Under the pieces are notes generated by a model. The model was not told the DNA's origin, searched no databases, and worked only from the letters and a program-made list of their open reading frames with translations. Shown piece after piece: positions 16,423-25,941 of a DNA stretch of 64,000 nucleotides (position 1 is its first letter; every line of letters starts with the position of its first letter). The translations under genes and the position numbers were made by a program. Source of the DNA: Bacteroidales bacterium (GTDB taxonomy: Bacteria > Bacteroidota > Bacteroidia > Bacteroidales > UBA10428); assembly GCA_016935435.1 (NCBI GenBank), contig JAFGQZ010000026.1, positions 62,001 through 126,000 of the forward strand, written 5' to 3'.

Positions 16423-18739
16423 CGAAAAGGGTGCTTTTATATTTGTTGTAAAGAAACGATACCCCAAGCATTACCATGCCCAGGGCAATAAATAGCACTG
16501 CCCTTGATAAAGGCTTCATGTCTGATAAATCGTAAAAAAACAATTTCAGCAATGTAAAACCCAAAATGCAAAATGCAGCAATACGCAGGTGGGTTTTGTT
16601 TTTCCAGATGCCTATAATAACCAGCAATAAAGCATATATCCCCCAGAAAATGCTAAGGGCCAGTTTATAAAGGTTGGGTGTTTTTGCAATGTCGAGCCAG
16701 TTTAGCAATTCGCTGGTTAGCACCCATAGAATTGCCCCGGCAACAACCAAATCAAACAAGGCAGGGCTTTTTGTTAAAATTGCAGGTTTTAACCTGAAAA
16801 CCAATAGCAGGGGCAAGGCAGCAAAACCAACAGCTATGTACCGTATTGAAATAAATAAAACTGTTCGCGGATATAGATCGCCTTGTAAGTTTTGTAAATA
16901 AATATCGCGTAGTTCGCTTAAGCTGTAAAGGCCTTTTGTAAGAAAAACCAGTAATACTACAAGCGATACTGTAAGGCTAAGCCATGTATAAACATTGTTT
17001 GGCCTTCTTGTTGAATTTATTAGCATAATTACCGATGAAAACAACAGGGTATAATTAATTATCCAAACCGATTTGAATAAGCCGAGGGCAGAATCGGTTT
17101 GTGTGTAGGTAAATGGGTTTTCCCCGCCGCTGCTAATTTCAACAGCCGATGCCGAAATTTTTTGTTGCCACATACGTGCAATTTCGAGTTCGAATGTAAA
17201 ATAGGCAGTTATAATCAATAACACAGGAACAATAATAAGCATGGCTTGGAATATATTATTACGCTGGAATAAATCCGAAAGGGTTCGGCCTTGCAGCATA
17301 TAATAAAAACCATACAGGGAAATGGTTGTCAGCAGAGAGGTTAAAAAAATCACATTGTAAAAGGCCGGCGCTGCTGTATTGCTGCCCAGAAATTTTTGGA
17401 AACCGTAAAACGCTGTCCAGTCATGTACAAGGCTTATAAATGCAAGCAAAATTACCGGGAACGAAAGATAGGCATAAAGCTTAACTTTACCGGAATGGCA
17501 AATCCAGAGCAGCACAAGGGCTTCGCCTGCCCAGAAGAGGGTTACCCAGTTACCGTCGAACTGTACCGGAAACACAATTGTCAGGAAAACAAGCACCAGT
17601 CCGGCCAGCAGGTAGAATAGGTTTTTGTCGGCCAATTTAAGCCTAAAAATATACCATGCTGCAAGCAAATGGACAAAGGCTGTAACAAGGGTAAACAAGC
17701 CAAGGTGCTGGCTATTGTCGGAAAAGCCCGATATAATGGCGTAGCCCAGGCCGTAAAAAACAAACGAATTCGCTGTTAAGAGTATAATGTCGGGAGCATT
17801 AAAAAGTCCTTTGTTTAAGAGCTTATAGAAAATAAAAGTTAAAAAAAACAAGACAAAGAAAACACATAAGAACACCAGGGCCAGGGCAAAATCTTCGCTA
17901 TTGGTATAATCGCCTGCATACCATACCAGGTAAATCGACCATGTTGCCAGAAATGCCAGGAAGTGCAGCGGTTTCCAGTAACGTTTTAGGGCAACGGTAA
18001 AAATGCCGGCATTTATAATGGTTATGTATATGAACAGGAACAGGGTATTGTTTGAACCCGAACCAATTAAAAATGGCACTGAATATGCGCCAACAAGCCC
18101 GATATGCGCTATAACCTGCTGATTGTAATTAATGGCGGCAAATACTGTAAAAACAGTGAAAATGAGCAGCAGAACAAAGGCAACTGGCTGTGGCAAAATA
18201 TCGTAGAAGCTAAAGGCAGCAAAGCTAATAAAATAAAATATAGCCATAGAGCCGCTTAGCAGAACAGCACTATAATTGTGGTATTTTTGTTTTAACATGA
18301 AAGCCAGTGCCAGCAAGGCAAACCCAAACAAATAGCCACCAATAGTGCGCACCATAGGGCTGATTAAGCTATGTTCGATAGCAAACCTTGCACCAATGCC
18401 TACACCTATTACAAGAATAATTATACCAATTTTGCTAATGAGATTTTCGCCGATAAATTTTTCAATATCTGTTTTATGTTTTATTCTTTCGGGGCGGGGC
18501 ACATAATGGGGCAAATTATCCTGCGGGTTTTGGTACTGTTGCCGGCTTTCGATTTGCTGTTGAATATATTCCTGTTTGGTAAGAGGCACTTCTTTTGGGG
18601 CAGAAGTTTGCTTTTCAGTTTTTCTCAGCAGTTCTATTTCAGCTCTTACGGCCTGTAATTCGTTGTTTAGGGCAATTTGTTTTGTGCTTAACAGTTCAAG
18701 CTGTTTGAGCAATTCTTCGAATTGGTTTGATGTGCTCAT
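16406..18739 (-). CDS. DUF2339 polytopic membrane protein
   Basis: 777 residues. The N-terminal 45 residues form a coiled coil (EELLKQLELLSTKQIALNNEL), a polar linker follows, and then KFIGENLISKIGIIILVIGVGIGARFAIEH, the typical entry into a region of more than 20 transmembrane helices. This matches the DUF2339 predicted membrane protein family (COG5373-like) in length and pattern. Function is unknown. It leads a three-gene minus-strand operon (DUF2339, DUF3999, zinc-ribbon protein) with overlapping or near-touching ends. Confidence 0.85.
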   Translation of the reverse strand: MSTSNQFEELLKQLELLSTKQIALNNELQAVRAEIELLRKTEKQTSAPKEVPLTKQEYIQQQIESRQQYQNPQDNLPHYVPRPERIKHKTDIEKFIGENLISKIGIIILVIGVGIGARFAIEHSLISPMVRTIGGYLFGFALLALAFMLKQKYHNYSAVLLSGSMAIFYFISFAAFSFYDILPQPVAFVLLLIFTVFTVFAAINYNQQVIAHIGLVGAYSVPFLIGSGSNNTLFLFIYITIINAGIFTVALKRYWKPLHFLAFLATWSIYLVWYAGDYTNSEDFALALVFLCVFFVLFFLTFIFYKLLNKGLFNAPDIILLTANSFVFYGLGYAIISGFSDNSQHLGLFTLVTAFVHLLAAWYIFRLKLADKNLFYLLAGLVLVFLTIVFPVQFDGNWVTLFWAGEALVLLWICHSGKVKLYAYLSFPVILLAFISLVHDWTAFYGFQKFLGSNTAAPAFYNVIFLTSLLTTISLYGFYYMLQGRTLSDLFQRNNIFQAMLIIVPVLLIITAYFTFELEIARMWQQKISASAVEISSGGENPFTYTQTDSALGLFKSVWIINYTLLFSSVIMLINSTRRPNNVYTWLSLTVSLVVLLVFLTKGLYSLSELRDIYLQNLQGDLYPRTVLFISIRYIAVGFAALPLLLVFRLKPAILTKSPALFDLVVAGAILWVLTSELLNWLDIAKTPNLYKLALSIFWGIYALLLVIIGIWKNKTHLRIAAFCILGFTLLKLFFYDLSDMKPLSRAVLFIALGMVMLGVSFLYNKYKSTLFDEQKS

Positions 18740-18955
18740 AGAAAAAATATAACGTATTCAGAAATAAATATACCAATATTTTACTTTATAAGAGGGCACA
18801 ACGAGAAATGTGTTTATGTAATGCTTTTTTCTGCTGAAAAGCACAATTGTAGGAAGTATATAGCCCGCTTAATTAATTTTGTTGATCGCTGCGGGGTTCA
18901 TAAATCTTATCAATTAGCTTGTGCTGAGAATTGAAAAAACGGTTACCGGTTTTAG

Positions 18956-19543
18956 TCAGTTCATTTCCGGATCCTCCGGAAAATTCGACCACATTTCGTA
19001 TTTTTTTCCCAGTTTGCGCAGGTGCCGTTTCCAGTAGTTACGGTTCATGGGGGTCATTATTTCCTCGGGCGGGAGTTCGCCAACAAGCCATGCGCTATCT
19101 TCAAGTTCTTCTTCCAACTGATCGGGCGACCAGCCTGAATAACCAAGGAAAAACTTGATTTGGCCGGGAACAAGGTTACCGGAGCGAATAAGCCTTTCTA
19201 CTACATCAAAATCGCCGCCCCAGAATACATTGCCAATAACCCTGTTGCTGTTAGGGATAATGTCGCCGAGTGTATGTATATAGTGCAGGGTGTTTGTGTT
19301 TACAGGGCCTCCAAGCAACAACTCAACATTGGTTGCGGGAAAGTTTTCTATAACTTCGTTTACCGGAATGTCCACAGGCTTGTTTAACACGAACCCTATA
19401 GTGCCCTCATTATTATGCTCGGTAATCAGTACCACCGAACGTTTAAAATAATTGTCCATCAGAAAGGGTTCCGAAATAAGTATCCTGCCTTTCTGCGGCT
19501 CGAGCTGGTTATTGGGTTCAAAAAAATTATAATCAAGTATCAT
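18956..19543 (-). CDS. YqgE/AlgH family protein (UPF0301)
   Basis: 195 residues. The family signature is plain: QKGRILISEPFLMDNYFKRSVVLITEHNNEGTIGFVLNKP, later LLLGGPVN, and FFLGYSGWSPDQLEEELEDSAWLV. AlgH/YqgE proteins are small cytoplasmic proteins of unresolved biochemical function, linked to alginate regulation in Pseudomonas. Length is normal. It stands alone between a 216-base gap downstream and the divergent nhaC. Confidence 0.9.
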   Translation of the reverse strand: MILDYNFFEPNNQLEPQKGRILISEPFLMDNYFKRSVVLITEHNNEGTIGFVLNKPVDIPVNEVIENFPATNVELLLGGPVNTNTLHYIHTLGDIIPNSNRVIGNVFWGGDFDVVERLIRSGNLVPGQIKFFLGYSGWSPDQLEEELEDSAWLVGELPPEEIMTPMNRNYWKRHLRKLGKKYEMWSNFPEDPEMN

Positions 19544-19692
19544 AAGCCTGTATCAAACGCTTTTTCCAAAAAAACATGCGCACTGTTTGATGTTGTAAAA
19601 ATAAACTAAAAAATCAGAATATATTTTAATGTGGATGAATAATGTGTTATTTTGCAGCTATTCTGTGATAGTTTATCATAAATTTTACATTA

Positions 19693-21159
19693 ATGATACC
19701 TGAAAAGGGAAAGCTTTCTCTGTTTTATGCTTTTATACCCGTATTTTTTTTAATTGTGTGCCTTTCGGCAAATTTCATTATTTTTCGCGAGGGAACCCTT
19801 GATGGTTCCAACCAGCTGGTATTATTGTTTGCCGCTGCCATAGCGTCGTTGCTGGCAATAGCCCACGGAACCAGTTGGGGGCTTATTCAGCAAACCATTG
19901 TCGATACAATTGGCAAGGCTATGCCGGCAATGCTTATTTTGTTATTGATTGGTTCGCTGGCCGGAACCTGGCTGCTTAGCGGGGTAGTGCCTTCGATGAT
20001 TTATTATGGGTTGAAAATTATTAACCCCAGGTTTTTTCTGTTTACTGCTGTAGTTGTGTGTTGCCTGGTTTCATTGGCTACCGGTTCGTCGTGGTCAACC
20101 ATTGCAACCATTGGCGTGGCTTTGTTGGGTATTGGCAAGGCCATAGGCATTCACGAAGGGTTAGTTGCCGGGGCAATAATTTCCGGGGCCTACTTTGGCG
20201 ATAAAATGTCGCCCCTTTCCGACACAACCAATCTGGCACCCGCTGTTGCCGGCACCGACTTGTTTACCCACATTCGGTACATGGCAATAACCACTGCCCC
20301 TTCAATAATCCTGGCTACAGTTGCCTTTGCAGTTATTGGTTTTTTCTACGATTTTAACGATACCGAAACCAATATTCCCGGGGTACTTGGCGCAATTGGC
20401 GATTTATTTACAATATCGCCTTTACTGCTATTGGTGCCTGCAATACTAATCGCAATTATCATGATGAAAATACCCCCGATTCCATCGCTGCTTATTGGTA
20501 CCCTTACCGGAGGGGTTTTTGCCGTAATTTTCCAACCGCACCTTATTAACGAAATTGCAGGTATAACAGCAGATAAAGGTTTGTATTTTTTATCATCCTA
20601 TAAATCTGTAATGGTTTCGATGTTCGGAAATGTTGATATTGCATCGCCGAACGAAATTGTCGATGAACTTTTTACCACTTCGGGCATGGCCGGAATGTTA
20701 AACACGGTATGGCTTATTCTTTCGGCAATGATATTTGGGGGCGCCATGGAGGCAGGCGGTATGCTCCGGCGGATAACACATGCAATAATTTCTGTTGCCA
20801 GGTCAACGGGCTCGCTTATTGCTTCTACAATGGGCACTTCGGTGTTTTTCAACCTTACAGCTTCCGATCAGTATATTTCAATAGTTGTACCGGGCAAAAT
20901 GTTTGCCGACAGTTACCGCGAAAGGGGGCTGAAACCTGAAGTGCTGAGCCGTACCCTCGAAGATGCCGGCACCCTCACTTCGGTGCTTGTGCCATGGAAC
21001 ACATGCGGGGCAACACAGGCAAGGGTACTGGGGGTATCAACCCTAACCTACCTGCCTTATTGTTTTTTTAACCTTATTAACCCTATTGTGGCAGTTATTA
21101 TTGCCTATACTGGATACAAAATAAAAAAGACAGAAAAAAAACAGTCTGCAACTTATTAA
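19693..21159 (+). CDS. nhaC: Na+/H+ antiporter, NhaC family
   Basis: 488 residues with about 12 membrane segments. Family motifs include ATGSSWSTIATIGVALLGIG, ISGAYFGDKMSPLSDTTNLAPAVAGTDLFTHIRYM and TLTSVLVPWNTCGATQARVLG, which fit NhaC-type antiporters that expel Na+ in exchange for H+. This complements the Na+-pumping NQR complex encoded further along, since both use the sodium gradient. Monocistronic by appearance. Confidence 0.88.
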   Translation: MIPEKGKLSLFYAFIPVFFLIVCLSANFIIFREGTLDGSNQLVLLFAAAIASLLAIAHGTSWGLIQQTIVDTIGKAMPAMLILLLIGSLAGTWLLSGVVPSMIYYGLKIINPRFFLFTAVVVCCLVSLATGSSWSTIATIGVALLGIGKAIGIHEGLVAGAIISGAYFGDKMSPLSDTTNLAPAVAGTDLFTHIRYMAITTAPSIILATVAFAVIGFFYDFNDTETNIPGVLGAIGDLFTISPLLLLVPAILIAIIMMKIPPIPSLLIGTLTGGVFAVIFQPHLINEIAGITADKGLYFLSSYKSVMVSMFGNVDIASPNEIVDELFTTSGMAGMLNTVWLILSAMIFGGAMEAGGMLRRITHAIISVARSTGSLIASTMGTSVFFNLTASDQYISIVVPGKMFADSYRERGLKPEVLSRTLEDAGTLTSVLVPWNTCGATQARVLGVSTLTYLPYCFFNLINPIVAVIIAYTGYKIKKTEKKQSATY

Positions 21160-21290
21160 TTTTTTGTTTAAAGTTTTACAAACAGCAGCAGTAGTATTTA
21201 AAACTGGTTTTATGCACGGGCGCAAATTGTTAATGTAACCGGTTTTTTAACCGCTGGCAAAAATGTATCTTTAAAAAATAATACAACGTA

Positions 21291-24248
21291 ATGCCCAACC
21301 GCGAAGCATATTTTTATTCCGACACCTCGTTTAGCCTGCTTATGCAGAAACGAATAAGAAGGGTGCTTGTTTTGTGCAGCAATTACGACTTTTTTACCCT
21401 TGAAGAAGACGGCCGCATCGACGAGCATATTTTTAATGAGTATGTTTCGCTAAACCTCCGGTACCCACCCGTATTTCTTCATGCCGACTCATCGGAACTG
21501 GCCTTTTCAATACTTGAGAAAGAAGATATCGATTTAATAATCCCGATGTTGAGCATAAAAGATGTCGATACATTTAAGTTTGCCAAACTGCTAAAGGAAC
21601 GATATCCGGAAAAACCCATTGTAGTGCTGACACATTTTTCAAGGGAAGTTTCGCTGCGCCTTGAAAAGGCCGATTTATCGGGTATCGACCATGTTTTTTG
21701 CTGGCTTGGAAATACCGATATTTTCCTTGCAATAATTAAACTTATTGAAGACAAAATGAATGCCGACAACGATATGCTCGATATTGGCGTTCAGGCAATT
21801 TTGCTGGTGGAAGATTCAGTCAGGTATATCTCTTCTTACCTTCCGAACCTGTACAGGATTATTCTAGAGCAATCGAAAGAGTTTATGAAAGAGGCGCTGA
21901 ACGAGCACCAGCAGATGTTACGGCGCAGGGGAAGGCCTAAAATATTGTTGGCAAAGAGCTACGACGAAGCTGTTTCGCTTTTTTACAAATACAGGAAGAA
22001 TATTCTCGGTATCATTTCCGATGTAAGCTATAAATTCAGGCCCGATAAGCGCGACACAGCCACAAAATCGGGACTTAGGTTTTGCAAATTGGTAAAAGAC
22101 GAAGATCCGAATATCCCATTTTTGCTGCAATCATCCGATTCTTCAAACCAACCTCTGGCAAAAGATCTTGGGGCAGGCTTTTTGAACAAATATTCCGAAA
22201 AATTGCTTAACGAGCTGAAAGAATACATTTTGTCGAATTTCGGTTTCGGCCCTTTTTATTTCCGAAACCCCGAAACTGGCCTGGTTACGCATGTTGCTGC
22301 CGATTTAAAAAGTTTCCAGGAAATTATATTATCGCTCCCCGATAAAGTTTTGGAGTACCATACGCGGCACGACGATTTTTCGAAATGGCTGAATGCGCGG
22401 GCCCTTTTTCCTATTGCACAAAAATTTAAAGAATCGCAGTACGACGATTTTACTTCGCCCGATGCACTTCGAAAATATATTTACGATGCCATAGCCAGTT
22501 TCAGGGTTAGTAAGGCACGCGGAATTATTGCAGAGTTCGATAAAAACAGGTTCGACGATTATTTGTTTTTCTCGCGTATTGGCGATGGAAATTTGGGCGG
22601 TAAGGCACGTGGCCTGGCTTTTATGAATTCGGTAATAAAAAAAGAACGCTTAGTTAGCCGTTACCCCGATGTTAAAATTACCATTCCGGCAACAGTGGTG
22701 CTCACAACCAATGTGTTCGACGATTTTATGCAGAAGAACGATTTGTACAAAATTGCACATTCACCTGCCTCCGACAATGAAATACTAAGCCGGTTTGTTG
22801 ATGCGAAACTCCCGGAAAATATTTACGACGACCTAATTACAATTGCAAGCCTTGCAACATCGCCTATTGCGGTGCGTTCGTCCAGTAAACTCGAAGATTC
22901 TTTTTATCAGCCGTTTGCGGGAATATATTCGACCTATATGGTGCCCGTAACAGCAAACCATATGCAAACTGCCCGCTTACTGGAAACAGCAGTTAAATGT
23001 GTTTATGCTTCGGTATATTTTAAAACCAGCAAGTCGTATATGTCGGTAACATCAAACCTGCTCGACGAAGAAAAAATGGGCGTAATATTGCAGGCAGTAT
23101 GCGGTTCTGTGAATAACGGGCTTTTTTATCCGACCATTTCGGGAGTTGCTCGTTCAATCAATTATTATCCAATATTGCCGGAAAAACCCGAAGACGGTAT
23201 TGCAAATGTTGCCTTTGGCTTGGGCAAACTAATTGTAGAGGGGGGCACTTCTTTAAGGTTTTCGCCCAAACACCCGAAACGCATTATTCAACTCTCCGAC
23301 CCGGAAAATTCGCTTCAAAACACACAGAAATATTTTTATGCCCTCGATTTAAACCCGGAAAGGTTTCTGCCATCGACAAAAGAGAGCATCAACCTGCAGA
23401 AACTTAAAATTAAAGAGGCCGAAAACAACCCGGCTTTTCAGTTTGTTGCATCTACATACGATTTACAAAACCATATTATCCGCGATGGGGCAAATTACGA
23501 AGGGAAAAAAATAGTTACTTTTTCAGGAATTCTCAACCATCGCACTTTTCCATTGGCCGAAATTTTAACCGATTTACTGGAAATAAGCAAAGAGGCTATG
23601 AACTCCGATGTGGAAATAGAGTTTGCGGCAAACCTCACCCCACCCCCCGGAGAACCAAAAGTGTTTAGCTATTTGCAGGTGCGCCCCATTGTTTCCAACG
23701 AGCACCAACTTATCGATGTTGTCGGGCAGGTTAAGCCCGATGAGGCTATTTTATATTCAACAAATGCCATGGGCAATGGCACAATTGAAAACATTACCCA
23801 CATTGTTTATGTTAAAACCGAAAATTTTAAGCCTGAAAACAATGAAAAAATAGCCATAGAACTGGAACAGTTAAATGAAAAATTCAGAACCGACAATAAT
23901 GCATACGTTCTTATAGGCCCCGGCCGATGGGGCTCAAGCGATCCGTGGCTGGGCATACCCGTAAAATGGCCGCATATTTCTGCTGCACGTATAATTGTTG
24001 AATCGGGATTGAAAAATTACCGGGTCGATCCCAGTCAGGGAACCCATTTTTTTCATAACCTTACCAGTTTTGGTGTTGGCTATTTTACAATTAACCAGCA
24101 TATTGGCGAAGGTTTCTGCAATTATGCCTGGTTAAATGCCCAACCATCGGTTTATGAAACTTCGAATATAAGGGCAGTGCAATTTTGTGCAATAAAAGTG
24201 CAAATCGATGGACGAACAAACCGGGGGGTTGTTTTTAAACCTATATAA
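21291..24248 (+). CDS. Two receiver-like domains fused to a PEP-synthase-type ATP-grasp domain
   Basis: 985 residues. A first receiver-like unit (about 20-135) has RRVLVLCSNYDFF and LIIPMLSIKDVDTFKFAKLL but no Asp where phosphorylation would occur. A second (about 155-310) keeps acidic residues (ILLVEDS, IISDVSYKFRPD) and so could be phosphorylated. From about 430 a PPDK/PEP-synthase N-terminal ATP-grasp domain follows (GNLGGKARGLAF, PIAVRSSSKLEDS, GIYSTYM, EKMGVILQAVCGS, SYLQVRPIVS). After it comes a unique 180-residue tail (YVLIGPGRWGSSDPWLGIPVKW). I see neither the swivelling phosphohistidine domain nor the PEP-binding TIM barrel, so a PEP synthase annotation would mislead. It could be a phosphotransferase under signal control. 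Confidence 0.8.
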   Translation: MPNREAYFYSDTSFSLLMQKRIRRVLVLCSNYDFFTLEEDGRIDEHIFNEYVSLNLRYPPVFLHADSSELAFSILEKEDIDLIIPMLSIKDVDTFKFAKLLKERYPEKPIVVLTHFSREVSLRLEKADLSGIDHVFCWLGNTDIFLAIIKLIEDKMNADNDMLDIGVQAILLVEDSVRYISSYLPNLYRIILEQSKEFMKEALNEHQQMLRRRGRPKILLAKSYDEAVSLFYKYRKNILGIISDVSYKFRPDKRDTATKSGLRFCKLVKDEDPNIPFLLQSSDSSNQPLAKDLGAGFLNKYSEKLLNELKEYILSNFGFGPFYFRNPETGLVTHVAADLKSFQEIILSLPDKVLEYHTRHDDFSKWLNARALFPIAQKFKESQYDDFTSPDALRKYIYDAIASFRVSKARGIIAEFDKNRFDDYLFFSRIGDGNLGGKARGLAFMNSVIKKERLVSRYPDVKITIPATVVLTTNVFDDFMQKNDLYKIAHSPASDNEILSRFVDAKLPENIYDDLITIASLATSPIAVRSSSKLEDSFYQPFAGIYSTYMVPVTANHMQTARLLETAVKCVYASVYFKTSKSYMSVTSNLLDEEKMGVILQAVCGSVNNGLFYPTISGVARSINYYPILPEKPEDGIANVAFGLGKLIVEGGTSLRFSPKHPKRIIQLSDPENSLQNTQKYFYALDLNPERFLPSTKESINLQKLKIKEAENNPAFQFVASTYDLQNHIIRDGANYEGKKIVTFSGILNHRTFPLAEILTDLLEISKEAMNSDVEIEFAANLTPPPGEPKVFSYLQVRPIVSNEHQLIDVVGQVKPDEAILYSTNAMGNGTIENITHIVYVKTENFKPENNEKIAIELEQLNEKFRTDNNAYVLIGPGRWGSSDPWLGIPVKWPHISAARIIVESGLKNYRVDPSQGTHFFHNLTSFGVGYFTINQHIGEGFCNYAWLNAQPSVYETSNIRAVQFCAIKVQIDGRTNRGVVFKPI

Positions 24249-24369
24249 TAATTTTTCGCTTACCTTAAAGAAAACAGTTATCTGTTTATATTTACAACAA
24301 AAAAGAAAAAACTGATGAACCTCTTTGTAAATCACCTAATCTGGCAAACCTGAAAATTCCTGCAAATTT

Positions 24370-24921
24370 TTGAACTCCAACAATACCATATTAAAACAAA
24401 AATTCGAAAAGCTCTTTCGAGAGCATTTTACGGCCCTTTGCTATTTCGCGCAGAAATACCTGGGCGATATCGACAGCAGCAAAGAAATTGTACACAGTGT
24501 TTTTATCAAGATATGGGAAAATCGCGCGGAGTTTGATTGGGATAAGCCTGCAAAACCGTACCTTTTTACTTCGGTTTACAACCGTTCGCTGAACTACATC
24601 CGCGATAATAAAAAATTCGTTCCTGCCGGGACCGAAGGAACATCTGGCGATATTGGCGAATTTCGCGACAACCTGGAAATTGCAGAACTAGAAAGCCGGA
24701 TAAAACGGGCCTTGAAAAAACTTCCGGAAAAATGCCGCGAAGTTTTTGAGCTAAACCGTTTCGAAGGAAAGAAATACAGCGAAATTGCCGAACATTTAAA
24801 TATATCGGTAAAAACGGTCGAAACCCAAATGTCGAAGGCCCTTGGTATTTTAAAAAATGAGTTAAAAGATTATTTATACATTTTTATGCTTTTTTTACTA
24901 AAAAATATTGGTTCGCTATAA
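24370..24921 (+). CDS. ECF RNA polymerase sigma factor (Bacteroidota sigma-70 family)
   Basis: 183 residues. Region 2 (FREHFTALCYFAQKYLGDIDSSKEIVHSVFIKIWEN) and region 4 (LKKLPEKCREVFELNRFEGKKYSEIAEHLNISVKTVETQMSKAL) are intact. The frame has an upstream stop at 24337 and no ATG before the core, so TTG at 24370 is the likely start. This is the first gene of a cell-surface signalling operon: anti-sigma FecR next, then an STN-containing TonB receptor. The C-terminus ends in a hydrophobic run, FMLFLLKNIG, which is unusual for a cytoplasmic sigma factor and may hold it near the membrane. Confidence 0.92.
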   Translation: MNSNNTILKQKFEKLFREHFTALCYFAQKYLGDIDSSKEIVHSVFIKIWENRAEFDWDKPAKPYLFTSVYNRSLNYIRDNKKFVPAGTEGTSGDIGEFRDNLEIAELESRIKRALKKLPEKCREVFELNRFEGKKYSEIAEHLNISVKTVETQMSKALGILKNELKDYLYIFMLFLLKNIGSL

Positions 24922-24960
24922 GGGCAAAACACTTTTAAAGTGTGTTGCTTATATAAAAGT

Positions 24961-25941
24961 ATGGACAACAACAAAAAACATATTGCCCCCATTGAATTGC
25001 TGTCGAAATATTTAGCCGGCGAGGCAAGTTTTGATGAAAAACAGGCGATCGACTCCTGGCGGCTTTCTGGCGAAGAAAACAAAAAGGAATTCGATGCATT
25101 TGCCAAACTGTGGAATGCCAGTGGACAAGTTTCTACGCTTAGCAATATTAATTTGGATACCGAATGGAAAAGGTTGGAAAACGCTATTTCGCCCGCCCGG
25201 GCAAAAACCATATCCTTTGCCAGAATATTACAGGTAGCCGCAACAATTGCTGTTTTAACGGTATTGTCGTTCATCGGCTATAAATTTACATCGGTAAAAA
25301 CAGAAAAAAGCCCCGCGGACGGACTTTCAATAATCGGCCTGCCCGATGGATCAACCGTATCGCTAAACGCAGGTTCAAAAATAACTTACAAGAAGGGGTT
25401 TGGCACAACCCACAGAAACCTTTCGCTAAAAGGCGAAGGTTATTTCGAAGTAGCCAAAAATGCCGGAACACCGTTTAGTGTTTCGGTAAACGAGGCCACT
25501 GTGAGGGTTGTTGGCACTAAATTCAATATTAAGGCATATAAAAATACGCCCGAAGTTAAAGTGCTGGTTACAGATGGCACTGTAAAACTTTACGAATCCG
25601 GGCAACCTCAGAAACAAATTATACTTAATGCAGGAGAATCGGGCTCGTACAGAAGTGCCGGAAAAACCATTCAGAAGTACACTGTTACAAACCTTAACGA
25701 TATTTCGTGGAAAACACGCGAAATAGTGTTTTATAATACGCCCCTTATAGAGGTTGCAGAAGTTTTATCGAATACCTATCATGCCAACATTGTAATTGGT
25801 GAAGAAATTAAGGATTGCCCGATAACCGTAAACTTTACGAAACAGGAGCTCCCATCGGTACTGAAAGTCCTTAAATCTACACTAAACCTGAAAATTACCA
25901 TTGAGGGCAACAAAATTAAAATCAGCGGCGAGGGATGCTAA
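24961..25941 (+). CDS. FecR family anti-sigma factor
   Basis: About 326 residues from ATG 24961 (MDNNKKHIAP); the track's GTG start adds seven residues. The cytoplasmic N-terminal part contains KYLAGEASFDEKQAIDSW, a sigma-binding region; one transmembrane helix lies around residues 88-105 (ILQVAATIAVLTVLSFIGY); the periplasmic FecR domain has IGLPDGSTVSLNAGSKITY, GEGYFEVAKNAGTPFSV and VVGTKFNIKAY. The C-terminal FecR_C-like section (VAEVLSNTYHANIVIG onward) resembles an STN fold. It keeps the sigma factor inactive until the TonB receptor signals. Its end overlaps the receptor start by seven bases. Confidence 0.93.
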   Translation: MDNNKKHIAPIELLSKYLAGEASFDEKQAIDSWRLSGEENKKEFDAFAKLWNASGQVSTLSNINLDTEWKRLENAISPARAKTISFARILQVAATIAVLTVLSFIGYKFTSVKTEKSPADGLSIIGLPDGSTVSLNAGSKITYKKGFGTTHRNLSLKGEGYFEVAKNAGTPFSVSVNEATVRVVGTKFNIKAYKNTPEVKVLVTDGTVKLYESGQPQKQIILNAGESGSYRSAGKTIQKYTVTNLNDISWKTREIVFYNTPLIEVAEVLSNTYHANIVIGEEIKDCPITVNFTKQELPSVLKVLKSTLNLKITIEGNKIKISGEGC

